Source: Thermohalobaculum sp039030715
GTDB lineage: Bacteria; Pseudomonadota; Alphaproteobacteria; Rhodobacterales; Rhodobacteraceae
Length of the DNA stretch: 64,000 nucleotides
Assembly (NCBI GenBank): GCA_039030715.1
Contig: JBCCDU010000009.1
Span: 1-64,000, forward strand
Reading direction: 5' to 3'
Shown here: one piece after another, positions 1 through 7,355 of the stretch
How the letters are laid out: each line of letters starts with the position of its first letter
Numbering within the stretch: position 1 is the stretch's first letter
The notes under the pieces: model-generated
Seen by the model: only the letters and a program-made list of their open reading frames with translations
Told to the model about the DNA's origin: nothing
Databases searched by the model: none
Translations under genes and position numbers: made by a program

Positions 1-59
1 GCCAGCGCCACCATCTGCTCGCGAAACTCAGGCCGGTAAGCAGGTCTTGTTCTCGGCAT
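1..59 (-). CDS. IS3-family transposase OrfA, N-terminal fragment (runs off window)
   Basis: The minus strand from 59 reads MPRTRPAYRPEFREQMVAL, a very typical start of the IS3-family OrfA helix-turn-helix protein. OrfA binds the IS ends and is normally joined to the DDE integrase OrfB by a -1 frameshift. Only about 19 codons are visible, so intactness cannot be judged. The ATG is at 57-59. Confidence 0.7.
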   Translation of the reverse strand, partial: MPRTRPAYRPEFREQMVAL

Positions 60-113
60 CTCGACACTCGCCTTCGTAACTCAGAAAGTGTCCACCAAAC
101 CGGGGGAACTCCA
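1..113 (-). mobile_element. Left end of an IS3-family insertion sequence (partial)
   Basis: The first 59 bases encode, on the minus strand, the N-terminus of an IS3-type OrfA. About 40 bp outside its start codon lies a stretch typical of IS3-family terminal repeats: read inward on the minus strand it begins TGGAGTTCCCCCGGTTTGG and continues GTGGACACTTTC. The terminal dinucleotide TG fits the 5'-TG...CA-3' ends of IS3 elements, which puts the boundary near base 113. The rest of the element, its other terminal repeat and the target duplication lie outside the window. The exact end point is an inference. Confidence 0.6.
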
Positions 114-476
114 ACTCCAGTGCCATGGCGAAGGCGTAGTTCTCTTGTTCATCCAAGGCTGCGCCACTCTCACTTTTGCTCTTCTTTGGTACAGTCGTGC
201 CACCGGGCGCCTGACTATGCGCCTGAATTTGAAAAAGAAGCGCGGTAATTCGAAATCACAGACTTGGGCTCTGGATATGATTAGCTGACTTGAATCGCTC
301 TGGGAGAGCGTGTTGCCATGACCACCACAGGCCACAAAGAGCCAATCCACCTCAAGACGCGAGAAAGCTTAGTGCGCGCGTCCATCTTCTGAGCCAGCCC
401 AACTGAAAGGCCAAGCCGCAGGCAATGCGACAATCTCCTCACGTATGCGTCTAGAAGAACGAACGGAGGAAACGGT
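114..476. other. Gene-free stretch between IS end and small ORF
   Basis: About 360 bp between the IS3 terminus and the SD-preceded ORF at 477. Short open frames exist on both strands, but none has a convincing ribosome-binding site or a recognisable product, and the minus-strand ones run into the IS end. It may be degraded sequence flanking the insertion, plus the promoter of the 477 ORF. I see no other feature in it. Confidence 0.5.
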
Positions 477-662
477 ATGAACGCTTCTTTGTTTCGGAGC
501 ATAACCTCTGGCCCTGCTGGGTTGGTCGGTTGTCGCTCTCAAGTCCTTGCGGGAACAGCGCAAGCAACTCGTAGCGCGCCCACGTCGAGCGCCGCCGAAC
601 CGGGGCTCAGCGCTTTGAAGCGGAACCGCCATGCGCGTGCGGCGAAAGGAGGGACGGCATGA
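477..662 (+). CDS. Small hypothetical protein, translationally coupled to the response regulator
   Basis: This is a 61-codon ORF. The ATG follows a strong Shine-Dalgarno (CGGAGGAAACGGT-ATG). Its stop overlaps the start of the next gene (ATGA at 659-662), an arrangement that favours translational coupling. The product is rich in Ala, Ser and Arg, has no obvious membrane span or known motif, and ends basic (KRNRHARAAKGG). I do not recognise it. It may be a genuine small protein or only a leader peptide that delivers ribosomes to the regulator gene. Confidence 0.45.
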   Translation: MNASLFRSITSGPAGLVGCRSQVLAGTAQATRSAPTSSAAEPGLSALKRNRHARAAKGGTA

Positions 663-1360
663 AGCATCTAGCCAATATGCTGGTCGTCGCAGACGATCAC
701 GTCCTTTGCCAAATGCTCGCCGAACGTTCGGGATTGGCCGAAGAATTTCGGATTTCATTCGCAACTTGCGGCTCTGCCGCTTTGAAGCTGTCGAAGATGC
801 AGAAATTCGACATTGTGCTCGCAGATGAGACGCTACCGGATATGCGTGGCTCGGATTTCTATCGTCGGTGCCGTATGCGGAGAATGTCGATGCCTATCCT
901 CGTGCTCTCGACCGAGGAGAGTACATGGGGCGGTGGAGCCTGCATAGGAAAGGAGAATGTCGTTCGCAAACCCGTATGCTGTGACGAACTCGTCACACGC
1001 ATTCGACGTAAAATGCGCGTTCAGCACTTGGCGAATGCGGCGGAGCAAATCATCGGCTCGCTGCGCTTTGACCCCGGCAAGCAGCGTCTGACAGCAATCT
1101 GTGGCGGACAGTTGCAACTTACGCCGAAGGAGACTGGATTGCTGTTCTACCTGCACCAGGCTCGGGGGCGGGCTGTACCGCGTGCGATCTTGTTGCGCGA
1201 GATCTGGGGCAAACGCTCGGACATCACCACCCACACCGTCGAAACGCATGTCTATCGACTGAGGCAGAAGCTGAAAGCGTTTGGTGCGGAGGGTATTCTT
1301 CTCTCGACCGTTGCCGATGGCTACTGTCTTGAGTTCAAGATGAGGGCTGCAGCCGCTTAG
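659..1360 (+). CDS. OmpR/PhoB-type DNA-binding response regulator
   Basis: 233 aa with the standard two-domain layout. The receiver (about 1-120) shows the acidic pair D12-D13, phospho-acceptor D56 (in IVLADETLPD), switch residue S84 and K104 in the RKP motif. The winged-helix DNA-binding domain (about 135-228) ends in THTVETHVYRLRQKL and a wing-like segment. A good SD (AAAGGAGGGACGGC) precedes the ATG. No histidine kinase is adjacent. It closely resembles the regulator at 33315-34001: the same D56 position and a nearly identical recognition helix. The receiver loop after S84 (ESTWGGGACIGKEN) is unusual, and the residues are less canonical than in the paralogue, which suggests a diverged copy, perhaps acquired with the nearby IS. 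Its targets are unknown. Confidence 0.85.
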   Translation: MKHLANMLVVADDHVLCQMLAERSGLAEEFRISFATCGSAALKLSKMQKFDIVLADETLPDMRGSDFYRRCRMRRMSMPILVLSTEESTWGGGACIGKENVVRKPVCCDELVTRIRRKMRVQHLANAAEQIIGSLRFDPGKQRLTAICGGQLQLTPKETGLLFYLHQARGRAVPRAILLREIWGKRSDITTHTVETHVYRLRQKLKAFGAEGILLSTVADGYCLEFKMRAAAA

Positions 1361-1512
1361 CAGAGAAGCCAAGCACCTCGTTAGTACAATGCGACGGATG
1401 GGACGGAGGGGTACTTCGCTTGGATGGTATGACCTGGGGAATTTCGCTCTGCCTGGCAGTGGGTACACATATTTTATTTGGGTAAGATAAGACGGCGGAA
1501 TACCCTGTCTTT

Positions 1513-2439
1513 CTACCCGCGCATCATGCCCGGCGTTGTTCCGTAGAAGCGCTTGATCGTCGTGGTCATATGCGACTGGCTTGAGAAACCGCTTTTATAA
1601 GCGATGAGCGAAAGCGGTTGGGTTGTCCCGGTGATCAGTTGTCGAGCAAATTCAGCCCGACGCCTCAACACGAAGCAATAGGGGCTTAAACCGGTCACCG
1701 TTTTGAACAGTGTGGCAAAGTGACAGGCGGAGAGGTTGGCCGCGTTCGCCATGTCGGACACGCGAAGCAGGGGGTCGCCCAGATTCGTCTCCATCCAATC
1801 GATCGATTGCGAGATGCGCCGACTGTCGGCCATCTTCTTCCAAGAGACGCTGTTTTCATCTGTATTCTGGTCGGGATCCGAAAGATGGCTGATCAGACGC
1901 GCGCCCAGGCCCAGCGTGAACGACTCGACAGCCAATCGATCGGCGGGTCGATCTATCGCCCCACCCTGCATGAAAAGCGAGATTGCAGCCCTGCCGATAT
2001 CTGACGCGACCTTGTCACCAACAAAGTCGATATAGGTTGAGCCGGCATCGGAAGGCAGCTCAGCCTGCTGCAACCAGGATGCGAGCGTGTCATCGGTCAC
2101 TTCGAGCACACAGCTCGGCAGGTGATTGTCCGCCTCCATGTAGACGTCAGTGCCTTTCGGCACGAAATTGAACGTGTCTTTGTCGACCCGCTGCGTGCGG
2201 AGGCGGTCGGTATTAATTCCAACGACCTTCAGGCTGTCATTAAGGTTCAGATTGATGATCGATGATTTGAACTTGAGCCGCGCACGATAGGCGCCAGCCG
2301 GGAAGATGATCACCCGAACGCCACCGATCCAGACATCATGCTCGAACTTCGGATAGTGACGCGCCACGCCGGGCTTGCCGTCCAGCTCCTCCAATGGGGT
2401 TCTCACATTCGGAGCGTATGTGCTCAACCCATCAGCCAA
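1513..2439 (-). CDS. AraC-family transcriptional regulator
   Basis: 308 aa. The C-terminal ~100 residues form the double helix-turn-helix of AraC/XylS proteins: first HTH around LRVSDMANAANLSACHFATL, second around PLSLIAYKSGFSSQSHMTTT followed by the family's conserved Gly-x-x-Pro ending (YGTTPGMMRG). The N-terminal two thirds resembles no ligand domain I can name. It is on the same strand as, and 154 bp downstream of, the ABC importer operon that ends at 2594, so it may control that operon, but proximity is the only evidence. The start is the first ATG of the frame; the SD is weak. Confidence 0.85.
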   Translation of the reverse strand: MADGLSTYAPNVRTPLEELDGKPGVARHYPKFEHDVWIGGVRVIIFPAGAYRARLKFKSSIINLNLNDSLKVVGINTDRLRTQRVDKDTFNFVPKGTDVYMEADNHLPSCVLEVTDDTLASWLQQAELPSDAGSTYIDFVGDKVASDIGRAAISLFMQGGAIDRPADRLAVESFTLGLGARLISHLSDPDQNTDENSVSWKKMADSRRISQSIDWMETNLGDPLLRVSDMANAANLSACHFATLFKTVTGLSPYCFVLRRRAEFARQLITGTTQPLSLIAYKSGFSSQSHMTTTIKRFYGTTPGMMRG

Positions 2440-2593
2440 CCAGCGTCTCCCTGCATCCGCGCAAGTGATGAAAACACGAATTTTTCACGTTGAATTCAAG
2501 AAGTGTGGTGAGTTCCCCTAACGTCAAGGAAAATGCGCCACTCCATTCGATAAGGTTGCGCGCATAAAGGTTCGCGAATGCTATCATCGCCGC

Positions 2594-3589
2594 CTAGTCC
2601 ATCAGATCGCGCCAGCGATGGCAGGCGATTTCGTGGTGGTCGCCGCTATGCTCCAGCTTGGGCTCCTCCGCCTTGCAGATGTCTATAACGAAGGGGCAGC
2701 GGGTGTGGAATTTGCAGCCAAGCGGCGGATTGGTGGGGGATGGGATCTCCCCCTCCAGCTTTTGCGCATCGCCCTTGTGATCGGGATCCAGCGAGGGTAT
2801 CGCCGACATCAGCGCCTTTGTGTAAGGATGGCGGGGTGCTGCAAACAACTCTCGCGTCGACGCACTCTCGACCAGCCGTCCCAGATACATCACCGCCACA
2901 TGGTCGCAGATATGCGCCACCACGCTGAGATCGTGGCTGATGAACAGATATGTCAGTCCAAGATCGCCTTGCAGGTTTTTTAGAAGGTTCAGGATATCCG
3001 CCTGGATCGAGACATCCAGCGCCGCCACGCTCTCATCCGCCACCACGAAGCGAGGGTTCGAAACCAACGCCCGCGCGATCGAGATCCGCTGACGCTGCCC
3101 GCCGGAGAACGCGTGGGGAAAGCGGCGCAGATGCTCCAGGTTCAGCCGACATTTCGCGGCGATGGAGCGGACCCGCTCGTCGGTTTCCTCGCGATTTGCG
3201 GTCAGGCCCATCACCTCCAACGGCTCCGCAATGATGTCGCGAACCGTCATGCGGGGGCTGAGCGCCGCATAGGGATCCTGAAAGATGAGTTGCGCGCGCT
3301 TGTGGTAGTCCTTGCGTTCGGGCTTCGACATGGTGCCGAGGTCGTAATCCACCTCGTCATCCACAAATCTTGCCGTGCCTTCGGAGATCGGGACCGCCTT
3401 CAGAAAAGCGCGGCCCAGCGTGGTCTTGCCGGATCCACTCTCTCCGACCAGGCCAAAGAACGAACCGCGTGGAATATCCAGATCCACCTTCTCCACCGCC
3501 CGCAGGATTTGCGTCTTCTCGAAGAGACCCCCACGCAGCGGGAAATGCACGGACAGCCCTCGGGCGGTAATGATCGTACTTTCGCTCAT
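2594..3589 (-). CDS. Peptide/opine-type ABC importer, ATP-binding subunit (OppF/DppF-like)
   Basis: 331 aa cytoplasmic ATPase that would pair with the upstream ATPase to drive import. It has Walker A GESGSGKTTLGR (about residue 50), the signature FSGGQRQRISIARAL, Walker B VVADESVAALD and the switch His in FISHDLSVV. The C-terminal extension with GCKFHTRCPF is the oligopeptide/dipeptide transporter domain (oligo_HPY). Last gene of a six-gene operon (SBP, two permeases, GNAT, two ATPases). Its ATG overlaps the previous stop by 4 bp, so translation is probably coupled. Confidence 0.93.
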   Translation of the reverse strand: MSESTIITARGLSVHFPLRGGLFEKTQILRAVEKVDLDIPRGSFFGLVGESGSGKTTLGRAFLKAVPISEGTARFVDDEVDYDLGTMSKPERKDYHKRAQLIFQDPYAALSPRMTVRDIIAEPLEVMGLTANREETDERVRSIAAKCRLNLEHLRRFPHAFSGGQRQRISIARALVSNPRFVVADESVAALDVSIQADILNLLKNLQGDLGLTYLFISHDLSVVAHICDHVAVMYLGRLVESASTRELFAAPRHPYTKALMSAIPSLDPDHKGDAQKLEGEIPSPTNPPLGCKFHTRCPFVIDICKAEEPKLEHSGDHHEIACHRWRDLMD

Positions 3590-4581
3590 GCCACACCCCG
3601 TCGATCAGCCTCGACATGGCAGGCGAGGCGCCGCGTTTCATCGAAGTCGACAATGTCGGGGATTTCGATCGAACAGCGCTGCTCCAACCGGTCGCAGCGG
3701 GTGTGGAACACGCAGCCGGTGGGGCGCTCCAGCGGGCTGGGAATATCGCCCGGCACCGGCGTCAAGGGCGCGTCCAGATCCTCCAGCTTCGGGATCGCGT
3801 TTAGCAGACCTTGCGTATAGGGATGCGCCGGATCGCGGATCACCTGGCGCACGGGACCTTGCTCGACCAGTTTGCCCAGGTACATCACAGCGACGCGGTC
3901 GGCGGTCTGGGCGATGACACCCAGATCGTGGGTGATAAAAATGATGCCCATGCCGAACTCGGCCACCAGTTCCTTCATCAGGTCGATCACCTGGGCCTGG
4001 ATGGTGACATCCAACGCCGTCGTCGGCTCATCCGCGATCAGCAGCTTGGGCCGCGTTGACAGCGCCATGGCAATCATCGCGCGCTGCCGCATCCCGCCCG
4101 ACAATTCGAACGCGTACTGCCCAAAGCGTTTGGTGGCATCTGACAGCCCTACCCGCTCCAGCATCTCGATGGAGATCTTGGCCGCCTCGCGCTTGTCGAT
4201 ACGTTTGTGCAGCATCAATTGCTCAACCATCTGTTCCCCGATGGTGATAGCAGGGGCGAAGCTGGCCATCGGTTCCTGAAAGATCATCGAGACTGCACCG
4301 CCGCGCACCACCTGCATCGCCTTGTTGCCGCGAAGCGCCAAGACGTCGACGGGTCCATCCTCCAGATGCAGCATGATCCTACTGTCAGGAGTATAGTGCG
4401 AGTTGCCGGGGTTAAGCTGCATCAGCGACTTTGCCGTAACGGACTTGCCAGAGCCGCTCTCCCCCACCAGGCCCAGTACCTCGCCCGGGGCCAGATCGAA
4501 CGACACGCCATCCACAGCCGTGATCCGCCCCTCATCCGTATCGAACTGCACGGTGAGATTTTCGACCGTCAGCAGGCTCAT
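3586..4581 (-). CDS. Peptide/opine-type ABC importer, ATP-binding subunit (OppD/DppD-like)
   Basis: 331 aa. Walker A GESGSGKSVTAKS, signature LSGGMRQRAMIAMAL, Walker B LLIADEPTTALD, switch His in FITHDLGVI, and a C-terminal CVFHTRC element place it in the OppD class. It forms the ATPase heterodimer with the 2594-3589 product. It overlaps both neighbours by 4 bp: its ATG with the stop of the acetyltransferase gene, and its stop with the next ATPase start. The operon was evidently assembled as one transcript. Confidence 0.93.
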   Translation of the reverse strand: MSLLTVENLTVQFDTDEGRITAVDGVSFDLAPGEVLGLVGESGSGKSVTAKSLMQLNPGNSHYTPDSRIMLHLEDGPVDVLALRGNKAMQVVRGGAVSMIFQEPMASFAPAITIGEQMVEQLMLHKRIDKREAAKISIEMLERVGLSDATKRFGQYAFELSGGMRQRAMIAMALSTRPKLLIADEPTTALDVTIQAQVIDLMKELVAEFGMGIIFITHDLGVIAQTADRVAVMYLGKLVEQGPVRQVIRDPAHPYTQGLLNAIPKLEDLDAPLTPVPGDIPSPLERPTGCVFHTRCDRLEQRCSIEIPDIVDFDETRRLACHVEADRRGVA

Positions 4582-5036
4582 GCTTCGCCGCCCAGATTCT
4601 TGCGGAAGATAACCTTGTCCTCGCCATCGCCGTAGAAGTCGCGCACCCTGCCCTCCTCCTCGTATCCCGACTGAAGATAGAGAGCACGTGCAGCGGCCTG
4701 ATCGGGCAGTTGCGTGGTTTCGATCAGGATCATGCGGGCGTCAGGCATCGCAGCTTCGGCGGCGCTCAGCAATTCGCGGCCGATCCCGCGTCGCCGCGCG
4801 CCTGAATGCACCGCCAGGGCCAGGATGTTCCAAAGCCGATCCGTCAGTTCCTCCAGTGTCGCGAAAGAAAACCCTGCCGGACCGGTGCCATCATCGAAGA
4901 CCCGCCAGATATCGGAGCCACCAGCCAGAGTGGGCTCGATCATCTCCGGCAGGTAATGTGCGGGGAACAAACCGCTCGCCTCGGCAATCAGACCAAGCGC
5001 GCCGACATCATCGCGGATCGCGGGCCGAACGCTCAT
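4578..5036 (-). CDS. GNAT-family N-acetyltransferase embedded in the ABC operon
   Basis: 152 aa starting MSVRPAIRDDVGALG. It has the GNAT fold signature: an N-terminal alpha/beta unit, the acetyl-CoA pyrophosphate loop SGARRRGIGREL (R-x-x-G-x-G, about residue 80) and the C-terminal LYLQSGYEEEG motif. I chose the ATG at 5034-5036 because it overlaps the stop of the permease gene by 4 bp; the frame stays open upstream but that part is antisense to nothing real and overlaps the permease. Sitting between permease and ATPase genes implies it acts on the imported compound, for example N-acetylating an amine or amino-acid-like substrate, but no substrate can be read from sequence. Confidence 0.88.
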   Translation of the reverse strand: MSVRPAIRDDVGALGLIAEASGLFPAHYLPEMIEPTLAGGSDIWRVFDDGTGPAGFSFATLEELTDRLWNILALAVHSGARRRGIGRELLSAAEAAMPDARMILIETTQLPDQAAARALYLQSGYEEEGRVRDFYGDGEDKVIFRKNLGGEA

Positions 5037-6211
5037 TTCTTGCTTCCCGAATAGGGATCGGCGGCATCGCGCAGACCATCGCCTACGAAAACAAAGGCGA
5101 GAACCAGTGCAACGAAGAACAGGACCGGGATGAAGTACCACTGATAGTTCAGCAAGACATCCGCCTGGCTGACATTCTGCATCAGCGCGCCGAGCGAGTT
5201 GACCGGGTCCTTCAGACCCAACCCGATGAAGCTCAGCGCCGTCTCGGAGCGCACCATATACGGGAACGAGATCATCAGATCGACGATGATGTAGGAAGTG
5301 AAACTGGGCAGCAAATGGCGCCGGATCACATGGCCCGAGGACGCGCCGCAAAGCTGGGCCGCCAGTACGTATTCCTGGCTGCGCTCGCTGAGCAAATGCG
5401 TGCGGATGCGCCGTGCCAGCGTAGGCCAGTTGATCAACCCCAGAATGATCGAGATCACGAAGAACCGCGTCTCCGACGACCATTCATCCGGCATGAAGGC
5501 CGCCATCGCCATGAAGAGCGGGATTGGAGGAATCGTCCGGATCGCATCGGTGATCATCTGTAGAGTGGAGTCTATCCATCCCCCAAAATACCCCGCTACG
5601 CCGCCAATGATCAGCGCCAGAACGAAAGAGATCAGCACCCCCAGCGTCCCGACCGCCAGCGAGGTCCAAATCGCGTGTAGTGTCCGCCCGAATATATCCT
5701 TGCCGCTGGCATCGGTTCCGAACAGATGCACCTTCCCCTCGTCGACGCCGAAGAGATGGGTGGTGAAGGTAAACGCCTTGATATTCGCGTCGAAGGCAGT
5801 GCCTGGCAGGTCCCATTTCAGCTCCAGCAGGCTGTATTCCCATCCTTCAACGAAGAATTGGATATAGCGGCGCTGCTCGCGGTCGATCTTGGTCACCCAG
5901 CGGAAATTCGTGGCAATCGACCGCTCGCGGGTTGAGCCATAGACGAAGGGGCGCGCGGAAAAGCCGTTCTCGTCCCAGAACTTGGGGATCTGTGGCGCGC
6001 CGTTCTCGTAATCCTTGTCGCGCCCCGCGATGGTCGGGTCATAGGGCGACAGGAACGGTGCGAAGATTCCCATCATGACCATGATGATCAGTGCCCAGAG
6101 GGCGATCATCGCCGTACGGTTTCCCTTGAACCTGGCCCAGATCAACTGTCCCTGGCTGGCGGTGAAATACGCCTCTTTCAGCTTCTGGTCCTGGGTCGCT
6201 GTCATGGTCAT
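5033..6211 (-). CDS. ABC importer permease (OppC/DppC-like)
   Basis: 392 aa inner-membrane subunit. TM1 (near residue 35, MIALWALIIMVMMGIFAPFL) is followed by an unusually long periplasmic loop of about 140 residues, then five further helices. The EAA loop that docks on the ATPases is present (AAQLCGASSGHVIRRHLLPS). The C-terminal region ending DGLRDAADPYSG is the usual DppC/OppC tail. The extra-long first loop recalls permeases of the YejE type rather than short DppC proteins. It lies 5 bp downstream of the partner permease. Confidence 0.92.
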   Translation of the reverse strand: MTMTATQDQKLKEAYFTASQGQLIWARFKGNRTAMIALWALIIMVMMGIFAPFLSPYDPTIAGRDKDYENGAPQIPKFWDENGFSARPFVYGSTRERSIATNFRWVTKIDREQRRYIQFFVEGWEYSLLELKWDLPGTAFDANIKAFTFTTHLFGVDEGKVHLFGTDASGKDIFGRTLHAIWTSLAVGTLGVLISFVLALIIGGVAGYFGGWIDSTLQMITDAIRTIPPIPLFMAMAAFMPDEWSSETRFFVISIILGLINWPTLARRIRTHLLSERSQEYVLAAQLCGASSGHVIRRHLLPSFTSYIIVDLMISFPYMVRSETALSFIGLGLKDPVNSLGALMQNVSQADVLLNYQWYFIPVLFFVALVLAFVFVGDGLRDAADPYSGSKK

Positions 6212-6216
6212 GGCAT

Positions 6217-7224
6217 TTATCCCAGCAGGCCGCGCCGGACCCGGGGGTCGATCAGCGCCAGCATGATGTCGGTGACGAAATTGATGAAGACGATCGAGGC
6301 GGTCAGCAGGAAGATGATCGCTCCCGCGAGCTGTTGGTCGTTGGATCGCGCCAGCGCTTCGATCAGCAGCGCCCCCGCTTCAGTCAGCGTCAGGATCAGC
6401 GCGATGATCGGCAGCTCGTTGAAGATCCGGTTGAGATCGAAGCCCAGCGAGTTAACCACCGGCCCCATTGCGTGGCGCGCCGGATAGCGCCAAAGCAACC
6501 GTCCCCCCGAGATCCCCCGTGCCGAAGCCGCAGTGACATAGAGCTTGCCGATCTCATCCAGCATCAACGCACGAACGGTCTGCAGCGCAAAGGCCGTGGC
6601 TGACCAGCCCAGGATGAAAATCGGTAGCCAGGCACGGCTGAGGAAATCGAGAAACTTGTCTAAATCCCAGGGCGCATCGCGGTACTCTTTCGAGAACAAA
6701 CCCGTCAAGCTGTCGCCAAACAGAACGGTCGAGATCAGCATGATGATCAACGCGAGCAGGAAGTTCGGCAATGCCAGACCCAGATAGCTGACAAAGCGCA
6801 GCGAGTTGTTTAGCACGGCGTTGTTCGAAGCCGCCGCAACGATCCCGACCGGCACTGCGATCAGATAGGCGATCAAAAGAGCCGCAAGGCAGATCCCAAG
6901 CGAGATCAGATACTTATCGCCCAAAAGCTGGTTGATGTTCAGGCGCAGGATGCAACTGTCGCCAAACTCCCCGCGCAGGAAGACATCTCCGACCCAACTG
7001 CCCCACCGTACGAGGAAGGGGCGGTCGAGGCCCAGACGCGCCATCTCCGCCTCGATGTCCGCAACCGTGATGCCGGACCCTTGGGTGTTCTTGAAGGCCA
7101 GATAACGCTCGGCGCAATTGCCGGGCACAAGCTCCATCAGCGTGAAAACGATCAGCGAGACGGTCAGCAGCGTGAACAGCGCCATAACCGCGCGCATGAA
7201 CGCAAACTGCAGGAAGCGACCCAT
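6217..7224 (-). CDS. ABC importer permease (OppB/DppB-like)
   Basis: 335 aa, six predicted helices. The N-terminal helix (FMRAVMALFTLLTVSLIVFT) is followed by an OppB-type periplasmic segment with ARLGLDRPFLVRW and a conserved EAA loop (YVTAASARGISGGRLLWRY). It pairs with the next permease to form the pore. The gene follows the substrate-binding-protein gene after a 131-bp gap, a common spacing in which a stem-loop can raise binding-protein mRNA; I did not find a decisive hairpin. Confidence 0.92.
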   Translation of the reverse strand: MGRFLQFAFMRAVMALFTLLTVSLIVFTLMELVPGNCAERYLAFKNTQGSGITVADIEAEMARLGLDRPFLVRWGSWVGDVFLRGEFGDSCILRLNINQLLGDKYLISLGICLAALLIAYLIAVPVGIVAAASNNAVLNNSLRFVSYLGLALPNFLLALIIMLISTVLFGDSLTGLFSKEYRDAPWDLDKFLDFLSRAWLPIFILGWSATAFALQTVRALMLDEIGKLYVTAASARGISGGRLLWRYPARHAMGPVVNSLGFDLNRIFNELPIIALILTLTEAGALLIEALARSNDQQLAGAIIFLLTASIVFINFVTDIMLALIDPRVRRGLLG

Positions 7225-7355
7225 CGAATTCCCCCGTCCTGCCGGATGCGGGCGCTACGCCATCTGAATTGCGTATTAAGCCCATCGGCCGCCGGATGGT
7301 CCGGCCGGGAAAGTTTCTCCACCGGCCAGACTGCTGTCAAGTCAGATTGACAGTT

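Noticed and set aside
4578..5483. A longer 301-residue version of the GNAT protein
   Set aside because: The extra 149 N-terminal residues overlap the permease gene out of frame and do not resemble a domain. The start at 5036 gives a normal GNAT.
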